Source of the DNA: Salinibacterium xinjiangense
GTDB lineage: Bacteria; Actinomycetota; Actinomycetes; Actinomycetales; Microbacteriaceae
Reading direction: 5' to 3'
DNA length: 64,000 bases
Assembly: GCF_014645015.1 (NCBI RefSeq)
Contig: NZ_BMLC01000004.1
Location: 62,001-126,000, forward strand
Shown piece by piece: positions 1 through 7,924 of this stretch (its first letter is position 1; each line of letters starts with the position of its first letter). The notes under the pieces are model-generated. The model saw nothing but the letters and a program-made list of their open reading frames with translations, did no database searches and was not told the DNA's origin. The translations under genes and the position numbers were made by a program.

Positions 1-573
1 CGAGAAGGCAACGCCGAACGAGCGGGTGCGCTGGTTCGCCCGACGGGCCAGGTCAACGACGGCGTCGAGATCCATACCCTGCTCGGAGGCCCACGCGGCG
101 ACACGGAATACCGCGAGGTCTCCGGCAATCCCACGACGCTTATCCCGTTCTTCAGGGGGTGCACTGAAAATATCGTCCGTGACTCTCACGGTCCGGCACG
201 GGATACCCTCTGCCCGTAATCGCTGCTCCGCCAGGTCGAAATTGAGGACATCGCCTGCGTAATTGCCATAGCTGAGGAGCACCCCAGCGTCAGTCGCGAC
301 CGATTTAGCAACTGTGTAGATTTGCTGCGCGCTCGGCGAGGCGAAGACATTACCCAGGGCCGCCGCGTGCGCGAGCCCAGCGCCAACGAGGCCCGCGAAC
401 GCCGGATAGTGCCCGGATCCGCCGCCGATGACGACCGCGACCTGGTTTTCAGGCGTTGCGCTGGCTCGTGCCACCCCTCCGGGCACGCGCCTAACCAGGC
501 GGCGATGGGCCGCGAGAAACCCGTCGACAGACTCCTCGGCAAAAGTGGCGGGATCGTTCAGAAGATAGCTCAT
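1..573 (-). CDS. dhaK: Dihydroxyacetone kinase subunit DhaK (N-terminal part, cut by window edge)
   Basis: The first 191 residues are visible; the gene runs leftward off the window. DhaK binds dihydroxyacetone covalently and, with DhaL, phosphorylates it in the cytoplasm using ATP or a PTS donor. The family signature is clear: VVIGGGSGHYPAF at about residue 47 with His55, and GDVLNFD with Asp108, matching the substrate His and Asp of known DhaK proteins. The third key residue (substrate-linking His near 220) lies outside the window. The ATG at 573 follows a GAGAG-rich stretch. It lies downstream of a 93-residue membrane-like gene and a zinc polyol/alcohol dehydrogenase on the same strand, so a polyol or triose catabolic operon is inferred. 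Whether it is PTS- or ATP-dependent cannot be seen. Confidence 0.88.
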   Translation of the reverse strand, partial: MSYLLNDPATFAEESVDGFLAAHRRLVRRVPGGVARASATPENQVAVVIGGGSGHYPAFAGLVGAGLAHAAALGNVFASPSAQQIYTVAKSVATDAGVLLSYGNYAGDVLNFDLAEQRLRAEGIPCRTVRVTDDIFSAPPEERDKRRGIAGDLAVFRVAAWASEQGMDLDAVVDLARRANQRTRSFGVAFS

Positions 574-671
574 GGTGTCTCTCGTCGATGGGATGGTTCA
601 GGGGACAGATTCGTGACGCCGTCCATCCCTGCGCGGTCGCGCGTGATGGCGTCGTCAGATATTTCTCCGGA

Positions 672-953
672 TCAGCCAGAGCCAATGAACGGCGCCGTCA
701 TCCTGGCAGCGTCGCCCTTTCTCATCGGGAGGCGGTTGAACCACTGCATCTCAGTCTTCGCCACCTTTCCGCTGTGCTTGAAAATATCCGCGAGCGTGGC
801 GGCCACCGTCGAGACCACCACCATGGGCTGGCGCGCCGTGTAGGCAAGCGCCCCCAGGGACAAGAGCATGATGGATCCACCAATCCCGACGCTGATTACG
901 TCGACGAGGGCTCTCGTGTCGACCGCACGATCTGTGACGGTTTTGCTCGCCAT
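672..953 (-). CDS. Small membrane-like protein of unknown function (93 aa)
   Basis: I do not recognise this family. The ATG at 953 was chosen over upstream codons because a GGAAG Shine-Dalgarno sits about 8 nt before it and the upstream frame is low-complexity. Residues about 16-40 form a hydrophobic, glycine-rich segment likely to span the membrane. A second apolar stretch (about 44-56) is followed by a basic tail rich in Lys and Arg. The gene lies between a zinc-dependent dehydrogenase (upstream) and dhaK (downstream), all on the minus strand with gaps of about 100-190 bp, so it is probably part of the same transcription unit. It could be a membrane-anchoring or transport accessory subunit, but nothing in the sequence proves this. 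Confidence 0.6.
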   Translation of the reverse strand: MASKTVTDRAVDTRALVDVISVGIGGSIMLLSLGALAYTARQPMVVVSTVAATLADIFKHSGKVAKTEMQWFNRLPMRKGDAARMTAPFIGSG

Positions 954-1119
954 GGGAAAACTTCCAGCACCTGCTGCGGCTGGCCCGGATGCGCCCCGCG
1001 TGGAGGGGTCATCCGTTGGCCTCGCCCTCATGCCGACAGTGATCCCGGGCACGTTGAACGGCGGAGCCCGCCCGAATGCGGAGTCGTACACGCATGGAGG
1101 ATTCCCTGCCGCCGCCTTC

Positions 1120-1140
1120 CCAGCCTCATGGAGAGGCTGG
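1120..1140 (-). terminator. Hairpin directly after the dehydrogenase gene
   Basis: CCAGCCTC and GAGGCTGG form an 8-bp perfect stem around a 5-nt loop, starting at the base after the dehydrogenase stop codon. No U-run follows on the minus strand, so it may be a weak or Rho-assisted terminator, or an mRNA-stabilising hairpin inside an operon. Confidence 0.4.
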
Positions 1141-2172
1141 TCACCGCAAGACCCGCGATTCGCTGTCGTGAGGCCGGATCTGGAGTTTGCGCCCCTCACC
1201 GCGGCGAAACATCTCGAGGGCGACTGCGTAGTCGTCGAGCGTGAATGAGTGACTGATCATCGCGGTTGCGTTTATTGCCCCAGCCTCGAAAAGTTCGACC
1301 GCGCGACCGAACGAGTTCAAAACGGCCATGGTGCCGACGATCGAGATCTCATCGCGGTAGACACGAAATGGGGAGAACTGGGCTGTGCGATCGGCTGGAG
1401 CTACGCCGAAGTCCTGGAAGAATCCGGCCGGCTTGACACGGGTGAGCCCATCTTCGATAGCACCGATGTTGCCAGTGCAGTCGATCACGACATCCCATTT
1501 ATCGCGTTCGGCGTCGTCCGGTGTCGTATAGCGAAACTCGACCCCGCACTCTTTAGCGGTCTCCAGCCGCAGTTCGTTTACATCCACGATGGTCACCGTC
1601 GAAGCGCCCGCCTTTCTGGCCAGCTGCGCCATCAGGAGGCCCATCGTCCCCGCGCCGTACACGAGTACGTGATCTCCCAATCGACGGGGCAATACATCCC
1701 ACCCACGTATGGCGCAGGCCAACGGCTCGATGAGGGCAGCCTCGTACAAATCGGTGTCAGGCTTGAGCTTGTAGACGTTACCCGCCGGCGCGACGAAGTA
1801 CTCCTGCGAAGCACCGTCTGATGCGACCACGCCCAGCCCATTCCAGAATCGGCAGAGGTTTTGGTGCCCGTTGAGGCAAAATTCGCACTCGCCGCATGTC
1901 GTGCTCGGATTGATGGCGACGTGTTCACCGACCTTGAAGTCAAAAACCCGACCATTGACGCCCTCACCCAGGGCGACGATGACTCCCGTGGCCTCGTGAC
2001 CCGGCACGAGGGGGAAAACGGTCCCCTCGAACTCACCATCGAAGACATGCGCGTCTGTTCCACAGATTCCCACCGCGGCTGTTTTGATGAGGATCTCCTT
2101 GTAGCCCGGAGTCGGAGTTTCCCGCTCTTCCAGTGCCAGTGTGCCCTCTGAGGTGAAAACGACTGCGCGCAT
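1141..2172 (-). CDS. Zinc-dependent alcohol/polyol dehydrogenase (MDR superfamily)
   Basis: A 343-residue medium-chain dehydrogenase that would oxidise an alcohol or polyol with NAD(P)+ in the cytoplasm. Seen in order: catalytic zinc ligand in GICGTDAH (about residue 36), GHEATG (about 60), the structural zinc lobe CGECEFC...NLC (about 90-105), and the Rossmann motif YGAGTMG (about 167). The start at 2172 was chosen because GGGAG lies 5 nt upstream; an ATG 15 nt earlier has no ribosome site. It is the first gene of the leftward unit that leads to dhaK, with a good promoter and a palindrome in its leader. Substrate is not predictable: threitol, xylitol, sorbitol or threonine-type activities all occur in this family. 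Confidence 0.88.
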   Translation of the reverse strand: MRAVVFTSEGTLALEERETPTPGYKEILIKTAAVGICGTDAHVFDGEFEGTVFPLVPGHEATGVIVALGEGVNGRVFDFKVGEHVAINPSTTCGECEFCLNGHQNLCRFWNGLGVVASDGASQEYFVAPAGNVYKLKPDTDLYEAALIEPLACAIRGWDVLPRRLGDHVLVYGAGTMGLLMAQLARKAGASTVTIVDVNELRLETAKECGVEFRYTTPDDAERDKWDVVIDCTGNIGAIEDGLTRVKPAGFFQDFGVAPADRTAQFSPFRVYRDEISIVGTMAVLNSFGRAVELFEAGAINATAMISHSFTLDDYAVALEMFRRGEGRKLQIRPHDSESRVLR

Positions 2173-2228
2173 CTTTGCTCCCGTCATTGCATTTAGCGCC
2201 GTTCGCCGACGCTGGCGTGATTCCATCG

Positions 2229-2251
2229 GGAATCGGCATGTGCCGACTTCC
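2229..2251. promoter_or_regulatory. Palindrome in the leader of the dehydrogenase gene
   Basis: TCGGCA-TG-TGCCGA is a perfect 14-bp palindrome, extended by GGAA on the left and TTCC on the right with one bulged base. It lies between the predicted promoter (2328-2356) and the dehydrogenase start codon. It could be an operator for an unlinked regulator or an RNA hairpin in the leader. Confidence 0.4.
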
Positions 2252-2327
2252 GGATAATGCTGAACCGTGCGACCGAAATATCCCGTGACAATTCCTGTGA
2301 TCTTGCCGGCAAAATTTCGTTATATCT

Positions 2328-2356
2328 ACCATAGAAAGTTCACATCGTCGTGTCAA
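2328..2356 (-). promoter_or_regulatory. Sigma-70-type promoter for the dehydrogenase-dhaK unit
   Basis: Read on the minus strand, a perfect TTGACA (-35, 2351-2356) is followed after exactly 17 bp by TATGGT (-10, 2328-2333). Transcription would start near 2321 and give a leader of about 150 nt before the dehydrogenase ATG at 2172. Confidence 0.6.
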
Positions 2357-3013
2357 CGTGTCCGGCCTTCGCTAACGTGCCGAGCTTTCGTTGGGAGGAC
2401 GACGCAGGTGCACAATCTTCGGGCCAGCACCCATCCAACCGCCGTGCTGTCCATGAAATGGGCCATGAAATGGGCTGGAGATCTCTCGCCCATCCAGCCA
2501 GTATCAGGTGGCGTGTCGATCGTGTCGGAGGCCAGGGCCAAAGAGCGTCCCGACTGTTGCTTCATCCGGACGGGGAGCCTGCGCGGGCCACGGCCCCAAG
2601 GTCGCGCGGACCATGGCGGTGAGGCCTGTGGGTAGGGCCTACGGCCTCAGGGGAGGGCCATCTGAGGCCTGGGTGGTCGCCGTCTGCCGCGCGCGGCGCA
2701 AATCAGAAGGATCACGCTCACGATTGGGATAAACAGTTGGGGTAACGGTCAGTCGATCTGCATGGCTGCACGAACGTACCCGGATTCGATTCTGCCAGAC
2801 CACTACGCCGCACCAGCGCGCCCGACCACCACGCCGGGACTACATTTTCCGCTCCCACCCTCCCCGGCACTGCAACTACCGAGGACCCGACGGAACCCAT
2901 TCGCCCGGATTCCTCATAGCTCCCCCACTGGCCGTCATCTCAACCGCCATCGCCTGGAGGAACCTCGTCATCAGGCTGGCCGAAACTCCGCGGCGCGACC
3001 GTGCCGCGCCCTC
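2357..3013. other. Intergenic region of about 650 bp with no convincing gene
   Basis: Open frames here lack ribosome sites and recognisable composition. Visible items are a direct 12-bp tandem repeat (CATGAAATGGGC, twice, around 2451-2475), a GC-rich block with nested inverted repeats around 2620-2680 (GAGGCC/GGCCTC and GTAGG/CCTAC), and short hydrophobic frames, for example around 2700-2730 on the minus strand, that may be remnants of a decayed membrane-protein gene. The region may be an old insertion or decay site between dnaB and the polyol cluster. Confidence 0.4.
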
Positions 3014-4432
3014 CTATGATCCGGGCGGAAGGTCGACAAACCGCGAGAAATGCCCATGGAAGCCGACCGTCACCGTACGTGTTGGCCCATTTCGATGCTT
3101 GGCTACGATCAGGTCGGCCTCGCCAGCGCGGGTGTTCTCAGCCTCGTACGCGCTTTCGCGGTGAAGCAGGATCACCATGTCCGCATCCTGCTCGATCGAT
3201 CCGGACTCTCGCAGGTCTGACAAGGCCGGTTTCTTGTCTGCTCGCTGCTCGGGCCCGCGGTTGAGCTGGGAGATCGCGATGACGGGCACGCGGAGTTCTT
3301 TGGCCAGCAGCTTCAGCGCTCGGGAGAACTCGCTGACCTCCTGCTGCCGCGATTCGACCTTTTTGCCGCTTGTCATGAGCTGCAGGTAGTCGATGATGAC
3401 CATTTTGAGCCCGACCTTTTGCTTGAGCCTGCGGCACTTGGCGCGAATCTCAACCAGCGTCATGTTGGGGCTGTCGTCAATGTAGAGGGGAGCGTCGTTG
3501 ATGCGACCGCGGGTCTGGGCAATGGTCGTCCAGTCGTTGGCGTGCACGGTTCCCTTGCGCATGTGCTGCAGAGGAACGGATGACTCGGCCGACAGCAGCC
3601 TCATCGCAATCTCGCTGCGACCCATCTCGAGAGAGAATACGATCGTGGCGAGGTCGTGCTTGATCGCGGCCGCTCTCGCGATGTCGAGGCCCAGCGTGGA
3701 CTTACCGATCGCGGGTCGCGCGGCGATGATGATGAGCTGGCCGGGGTGCAGCCCATTCGTGAGCTCGTCCAGTTCCGCGAATCCCGTAGGGACACCGACC
3801 ATCTGGCCATCACGCCCTCGTGCAGCCTCAATCTCGTCGATGGCCGTCGTGACCGCCTCGGTGAGCGGGACATAGTCTTCACTCTCGACGCCACCGGTCA
3901 CGCCGTAGATCTCGGCCTGCGCATTGTTGACGAGGTCGACGACTTCGCCCTCGCTGGCGTAGCCCATCTGCACGATGCGTGTACCTGCTTCGACCAGGCG
4001 ACGCAACACCGCCTTCTCGGCGACGATCGTGGAGTAGAAACCGGCGTTGGCCGCGGTCGGCACAAGTGCGGTGAGTGTGTGGAGATACTCGGCACCGCCC
4101 GCCCGGCTCAGCTCCCCGGTTTTTGTCAGCTCGTCGGTCACCGCGATGACATCGGTCGGCTCACCGTGCGAGTAGAGCGACATGACCGCGTTGAAGATCG
4201 TTTCGTGCTTCGGAATATAGAAGTCGAGTCCGCGTACAGTCTCGATGACGTCAGCCACCGCGTCCTTGCTGAGCAGCATGCCGCCGATGGAGCTCTGCTC
4301 CGCAAGCAGATCGTGAGGAGGAACCCTGTCTCCGCGTGAATCTGGCCTTGAGTCTCCGCCCCGACCCCGCTCCCCCTGGCTTCGGTCGCCGCTTCGCTGT
4401 TCGCCAGCAAGCCCTAGGTGCGCGATTGACAT
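3014..4432 (-). CDS. dnaB: Replicative DNA helicase DnaB
   Basis: The ring helicase that unwinds DNA 5'-3' at the replication fork and recruits primase. The 472 residues show an N-terminal domain (about 40-140, including the LLAEQSSIGGMLL helix), a linker, and the RecA-like ATPase domain. That domain has Walker A ARPAIGKST (about residue 243), Walker B MVIIDYLQL (about 347) and the SQLNRG motif (about 390). No intein is present and length is normal. ATG at 4432 follows a GGAGGG site. The first 40 residues are low-complexity Gly/Arg/Ser-rich. It stands apart from the rpsF-rplI operon, separated by a strong terminator and a DnaA-box-like cluster in the upstream gap. Confidence 0.97.
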   Translation of the reverse strand: MSIAHLGLAGEQRSGDRSQGERGRGGDSRPDSRGDRVPPHDLLAEQSSIGGMLLSKDAVADVIETVRGLDFYIPKHETIFNAVMSLYSHGEPTDVIAVTDELTKTGELSRAGGAEYLHTLTALVPTAANAGFYSTIVAEKAVLRRLVEAGTRIVQMGYASEGEVVDLVNNAQAEIYGVTGGVESEDYVPLTEAVTTAIDEIEAARGRDGQMVGVPTGFAELDELTNGLHPGQLIIIAARPAIGKSTLGLDIARAAAIKHDLATIVFSLEMGRSEIAMRLLSAESSVPLQHMRKGTVHANDWTTIAQTRGRINDAPLYIDDSPNMTLVEIRAKCRRLKQKVGLKMVIIDYLQLMTSGKKVESRQQEVSEFSRALKLLAKELRVPVIAISQLNRGPEQRADKKPALSDLRESGSIEQDADMVILLHRESAYEAENTRAGEADLIVAKHRNGPTRTVTVGFHGHFSRFVDLPPGS

Positions 4433-4586
4433 TCGACCCTCCGATTGATGACGCTATGCCTCAGTTGTAGCCGCGTCTGCCGACAATCGCGGTTCTCACG
4501 AAATCGACTGGCTTTCGCCCGAGCCCAACCACATCGGGAGGGCTGCCCCACAGTAGGGACGCGCAGGATGCCACGACAACCGACCC

Positions 4587-4784
4587 TGTGGATGACGCTG
4601 TGTACAACCAGGCAGAAACGCCGGAACTGGTGTGGGGAACCTGTGCAATCAACTGTGGATAGATTGACTTTTTTTGGGAGAAAACTGTTTCTCACCAGCT
4701 TTTTTTATTTCCTACATGCGTGTGTACAAACATGCCTACACTGCAGCTTGAGGGTTGGTGAGATGTATCTACTCCTGTGTACAA
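4587..4784 (-). promoter_or_regulatory. Cluster of five DnaA-box-like nonamers upstream of dnaB
   Basis: Within the 440-bp dnaB-rplI gap, five nonamers resembling the DnaA box lie in the same orientation. On the plus strand: TGTGGATGA (4587-4595), TGTGTACAA (4599-4607), TGTGGATAG (4654-4662), TGTGTACAA (4721-4729) and TGTGTACAA (4776-4784). On the minus strand these read TCATCCACA, TTGTACACA (three copies) and CTATCCACA, each one base from TTATCCACA or TTGTCCACA. A T-rich stretch (about 4670-4712) lies among them. DnaA control of dnaB is inferred, not shown. Confidence 0.5.
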
Positions 4785-4823
4785 CCATGTCGAAACTCTC
4801 CGGATGATTGTGCTTAAAGTAAA

Positions 4824-4854
4824 GACGGCGGCGAAAATAATTTTCGCCGCCGTC
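4824..4854 (-). terminator. Strong intrinsic terminator after rplI
   Basis: A perfect 15-bp inverted repeat (GACGGCGGCGAAAAT and its complement around one base) starts 21 bp beyond the rplI stop codon. On the minus strand it is followed by a T-rich run (CTTTACTTTAAG). It should end the rpsF-ssb-rpsR-rplI transcript before dnaB. Confidence 0.85.
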
Positions 4855-4875
4855 TACCCCCATTGGGGGGCAGTA

Positions 4876-5328
4876 CTACTTCGCTGCGACAACCTGCAGC
4901 GTGATCGTGGCAACAAGATCATCGCGGAGACGAACTGAAGCCTCGTGCTCACCTGTGGCCTTGATGGGCGAGGTGATCTCGATCTTGCGCTTGTCGACGG
5001 TGCCCAGTCCGGCTGCAGCCACGGCGTCTGCGACATCCGACGTCTTGACCGAACCGAAGAGGCGACCACCCTCGCCCGCCTTGACGGTGAGCTTGACGAT
5101 GGTGGCCTGCAGGCGAGCCTTCAGGTCCTGTGCCTCTTCGAGAGTGGCGTGCTCGCGCGCGGCGCGACCAGCCTTGATGGACTCGATCTGCTTTTCGCCA
5201 CCGCGAGTCCACGCCACGGCAAAGCCCTGGGGGATGAGGTAGTTACGAGCGAAACCGTTTTTGACGTCTACGACGTCGCCGGGGGCACCGAGACCGGTGA
5301 CCTCATGCGTGAGGATCAACTTCGACAT
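4876..5328 (-). CDS. rplI: 50S ribosomal protein L9
   Basis: L9 binds 23S rRNA domain V at the base of the L1 stalk and helps maintain reading frame. The 150 residues show the N-terminal rRNA-binding domain with the [17 protein letters not shown] signature (about residues 17-33), the long connecting helix (about 45-75) and the C-terminal domain beginning [13 protein letters not shown]. Length is typical. A GGGAG site precedes the ATG at 5328. It is the last gene of the rpsF-ssb-rpsR-rplI operon, 11 bp after rpsR, and is followed by a strong terminator. Confidence 0.97.
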   Translation of the reverse strand: MSKLILTHEVTGLGAPGDVVDVKNGFARNYLIPQGFAVAWTRGGEKQIESIKAGRAAREHATLEEAQDLKARLQATIVKLTVKAGEGGRLFGSVKTSDVADAVAAAGLGTVDKRKIEITSPIKATGEHEASVRLRDDLVATITLQVVAAK

Positions 5329-5339
5329 ATGGGTGCTCC

Positions 5340-5603
5340 CTAACGGCCCGAGCCTGCATACGGCAGCAGTGCCATCTCACGGGCGTTCTTGACGGCCGTG
5401 GCGATGAGGCGCTGCTCCTGTACGGAGACACCGGTGATACGGCGAGCGCGGATCTTTCCACGCTCTGAGATGAACTTGCGAAGCGTCGCGACATCTTTGT
5501 AGTCGATGACGCCCACGCGGATCGCTTTGGCGGGGGCGGCGTTCTTGCCGTCCTTGCCCTTGCGGATGGGCTTGCGGCGATCGCCGCTGCTCTTTCCAGC
5601 CAT
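5340..5603 (-). CDS. rpsR: 30S ribosomal protein S18
   Basis: S18 binds the central domain of 16S rRNA as a heterodimer with S6. The 87 residues carry the conserved core [19 protein letters not shown]...RRITG (about residues 33-57) and the [11 protein letters not shown] tail typical of S18. There are no cysteines, so it is the zinc-independent form. It lies 35 bp after ssb and 11 bp before rplI in the canonical operon. Synthesis may be controlled by the S6:S18 complex acting on the leader upstream of rpsF. Confidence 0.97.
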   Translation of the reverse strand: MAGKSSGDRRKPIRKGKDGKNAAPAKAIRVGVIDYKDVATLRKFISERGKIRARRITGVSVQEQRLIATAVKNAREMALLPYAGSGR

Positions 5604-5638
5604 GAGTTTCTGTTTCCTTTAAGTGATCTGGTCGGCGC

Positions 5639-6166
5639 CTAGAAGGGCGTCTCGTCCGAGTAATTGCCTGGCGTGTTCCATACATCGCCGCCTGAGGCGC
5701 TAGGGGCACTTGCTGCCCACGGCTCCTCCTGCGGCTGGCCTCCGCCAACCTGATTGCCGCCGCCGGCGCGCGGAGCGGAATTATTTCCACCCTCACGTGA
5801 TGATGCGGCGCGGGTGACCTGCGCAGTCGCGTAACGAAGGCTGGGGCCGATTTCGTCGACCTCGAGCTCGAGGCTTGTGCGCTTCTCGCCTTCCTTCGTC
5901 TGATAATCGCGCTGTCTCAGGCGACCGGTCGCGATGACGCGGCTGCCCTTTGTCATCGAGCCAGCAACATGTTCGGCGAACTCGCGCCATACGCTCGCGC
6001 GCAGGAAGAGAGTGTCGCCGTCTTTGAACTCGTTGCTCGCACGATCGAAAGTGCGCGGTGTCGAGGCGATGGTGAAGTTGGCAACCGCGAGCCCGTTCTG
6101 CGTGTACCGCAGCTCGGGGTCACCCGTGAGATTTCCCACGACTGTAATGACGGTTTCGCCGGCCAT
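5639..6166 (-). CDS. ssb: Single-stranded DNA-binding protein
   Basis: SSB coats single-stranded DNA in replication and repair. The 175 residues contain an OB fold (about 1-110: [38 protein letters not shown]), a Gly/Ala/Ser-rich disordered linker (about 120-165) and the acidic C-terminal tip ending DETPF, which recruits partner proteins. It starts 3 bp after the rpsF stop, so translational coupling is likely. Location between rpsF and rpsR marks it as the main housekeeping SSB. Confidence 0.97.
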   Translation of the reverse strand: MAGETVITVVGNLTGDPELRYTQNGLAVANFTIASTPRTFDRASNEFKDGDTLFLRASVWREFAEHVAGSMTKGSRVIATGRLRQRDYQTKEGEKRTSLELEVDEIGPSLRYATAQVTRAASSREGGNNSAPRAGGGNQVGGGQPQEEPWAASAPSASGGDVWNTPGNYSDETPF

Positions 6167-6169
6167 GCG

Positions 6170-6709
6170 CTACTCCGAGACCTTCGTGTCAGCATCCTTC
6201 GTGTCGGCATCCTTCGTGTCGGCCGGAGCCTCGACTCCGGCCTTGGCTGCGGGCTTTGCTGCCGCAGGCCTGGATGTGACTGGCTTGGACGCTGCGGCTG
6301 CGGGAGCTGCGGCAGCAGGAGCTGCAGCTTCTGCCGGAGCTGCCGCCTTCGGCGCGGCAGCAGCCTTGCGGGCAGCCTTTGCGTCTGACAGGACCTTCGC
6401 AGCTGCGACCTGGGCGATGCCCTCCTCGGCGCGCAGCACCTTGGTGCGCATGACCGCTTCGCTGAGCTTGAGCTGGCGGTCGAGCTCAACAGTCGCTGAC
6501 GAATTAGCCGTCAGCTGCACGACGGCGTAGATGCCCTCGGTCTTTTTGTTGATCTCGTAGGCCAGGCGACGCCGTCCCCAGATGTCGACATTGTCGATGG
6601 TTCCACCATCGGCGCGAATGACATTGAGGAATTTGTCTAGGCTAGGTGCCACGGTGCGCTCATCGATCTCTGGATCGAGGATCACCATGAGTTCGTACTG
6701 GTGCGTCAC
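6170..6709 (-). CDS. rpsF: 30S ribosomal protein S6 with long Ala/Lys-rich C-terminal extension
   Basis: S6 pairs with S18 on the 30S platform. The start is a GTG at 6709, set by a very strong AAGGAGGTG site, giving 179 residues. Residues 1 to about 95 are the S6 domain ([13 protein letters not shown], then [20 protein letters not shown]). After that comes an Ala-, Pro- and Lys-rich tail of about 80 residues ending in a repeated DTKDA element. S6 without such a tail is about 95-100 residues. The tail's coding DNA carries near-perfect 15-bp tandem repeats around 6181-6222. The leader can fold into a structure that hides the ribosome site, described separately. Confidence 0.95.
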   Translation of the reverse strand: MTHQYELMVILDPEIDERTVAPSLDKFLNVIRADGGTIDNVDIWGRRRLAYEINKKTEGIYAVVQLTANSSATVELDRQLKLSEAVMRTKVLRAEEGIAQVAAAKVLSDAKAARKAAAAPKAAAPAEAAAPAAAAPAAAASKPVTSRPAAAKPAAKAGVEAPADTKDADTKDADTKVSE

Positions 6710-6763
6710 AAACCCACCTCCTTCGGACTTGAACGGTTGCAGACGATCTGCAACAGGAGGGTG
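6710..6763 (-). promoter_or_regulatory. Candidate S6:S18-binding leader structure hiding the rpsF ribosome site
   Basis: On the minus strand the rpsF leader has a perfect 8-bp hairpin, GTTGCAGA-TCG-TCTGCAAC (6736-6754). It is flanked by CACCCTCCT (6755-6763), which can pair with the Shine-Dalgarno AGGAGGTG (6715-6722) if one C bulges. The unpaired 3' side between the two stems contains CCG (6724-6726). Two stacked stems with an asymmetric CCG-containing bulge match the general description of the S6:S18 autoregulatory RNA. The match is by eye, so the assignment is an inference. Confidence 0.5.
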
Positions 6764-6840
6764 TTGACGGTTGTCGCAGCTCCATTTGGAACCAGACAAC
6801 CTGCCCAGTGTAGTCATTTCTCGCAAGGAGCACCATTTTC

Positions 6841-7911
6841 ATGACCGTCAAGGTCGCTATCGCGGGCGTAGGAAACTGCGCCAATTCACTCATTCAGGGC
6901 GTCACCTTCTACGCGGATGCCACGCCAGGCGACGTCATCCCCGGTCTCATGCACAATCGATTCGGCCCTTATGCGGTGTCTGACATCGAGTTCGTTGCAG
7001 CATTCGACGTCGATGCTCTCAAGGTTGGTATCGATCTCGCGGATGCGATGTGGGCCAGCGAAAACGGCACCTACCGGTTTGCCGAGGTCGCTGCGACCGG
7101 TGTGACCGTGCAGCGCGGGCCCACTCTCGACGGGCTCGGCAGCTACTACCGCGAGATGATCGACGAGTCGGATGCTGCGGCGGTCGATGTGGCCCAGGCG
7201 CTCCGGGACAGCGGCGCGAACGTGCTCGTGTGCTACCTCCCCGTTGGCTCCGAGCAGGCCGCGAAGCACTACGCCCAGGCCGCACTCGACGCCGGAGTCG
7301 CGTTCGTCAACGCTCTGCCCGTTTTCATCGCCAGCGACCCCGTGTGGGCCGCGAAATTCACTGATGCGGGCATCCCGATCGTCGGCGATGACATCAAGAG
7401 CCAGCTCGGCGCCACTATCACCCACAGAGTGTTGGCGCGCCTTTTCGAGGAACGCGGGCTCGTGCTCGACCGCACCTACCAGCTCAACGTCGGTGGAAAT
7501 ATGGACTTCAAGAACATGCTGGAGCGCACGAGGCTCGAATCCAAGAAGGTCTCCAAGACCCAGTCTGTGACGAGCAACGTCGAGGCCCAGTTGAACTCCC
7601 GTGACGTGCACATCGGCCCAAGCGACCATGTGCCGTGGCTTGAAGACCGCAAGATGGCCTTCGTCAGGCTCGAAGGCCACGGTTTCGGCAACGCGCCGAC
7701 CAGCCTCGAGTACAAGCTCGAGGTATGGGATTCGCCCAACTCGGCTGGTGTGGTCATCGATGCGGTTCGTGCGGCGAAAATGGCGCTGGATGCGGGGCTA
7801 GGCGGCCCGATCGAGGCGGTGTCTGCCTACCTGATGAAGTCGCCGCCCGTGCAGCTGCCTGATCCCGTCGCCCGCCAGCAGCTCGACGAATGGATCGCAG
7901 ACCTGACCTGA
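6841..7911 (+). CDS. ino1: Inositol-1-phosphate synthase (short actinobacterial type)
   Basis: Converts glucose 6-phosphate to 1L-myo-inositol 1-phosphate using bound NAD+, the first step to phosphatidylinositol, and in many actinobacteria to mycothiol. The 356 residues begin with the Rossmann motif [13 protein letters not shown] and contain the family blocks [12 protein letters not shown] (about residue 216) and a Lys-rich [10 protein letters not shown] segment (about 230). The length fits the prokaryotic form rather than the 500-residue eukaryotic one. ATG at 6841 follows AAGGAG with 10-nt spacing. It diverges from rpsF and converges on the CCA-transferase gene, leaving only 13 bp between stop codons. 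Confidence 0.94.
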   Translation: MTVKVAIAGVGNCANSLIQGVTFYADATPGDVIPGLMHNRFGPYAVSDIEFVAAFDVDALKVGIDLADAMWASENGTYRFAEVAATGVTVQRGPTLDGLGSYYREMIDESDAAAVDVAQALRDSGANVLVCYLPVGSEQAAKHYAQAALDAGVAFVNALPVFIASDPVWAAKFTDAGIPIVGDDIKSQLGATITHRVLARLFEERGLVLDRTYQLNVGGNMDFKNMLERTRLESKKVSKTQSVTSNVEAQLNSRDVHIGPSDHVPWLEDRKMAFVRLEGHGFGNAPTSLEYKLEVWDSPNSAGVVIDAVRAAKMALDAGLGGPIEAVSAYLMKSPPVQLPDPVARQQLDEWIADLT

Positions 7912-7924
7912 CCCGCAGAACTGC

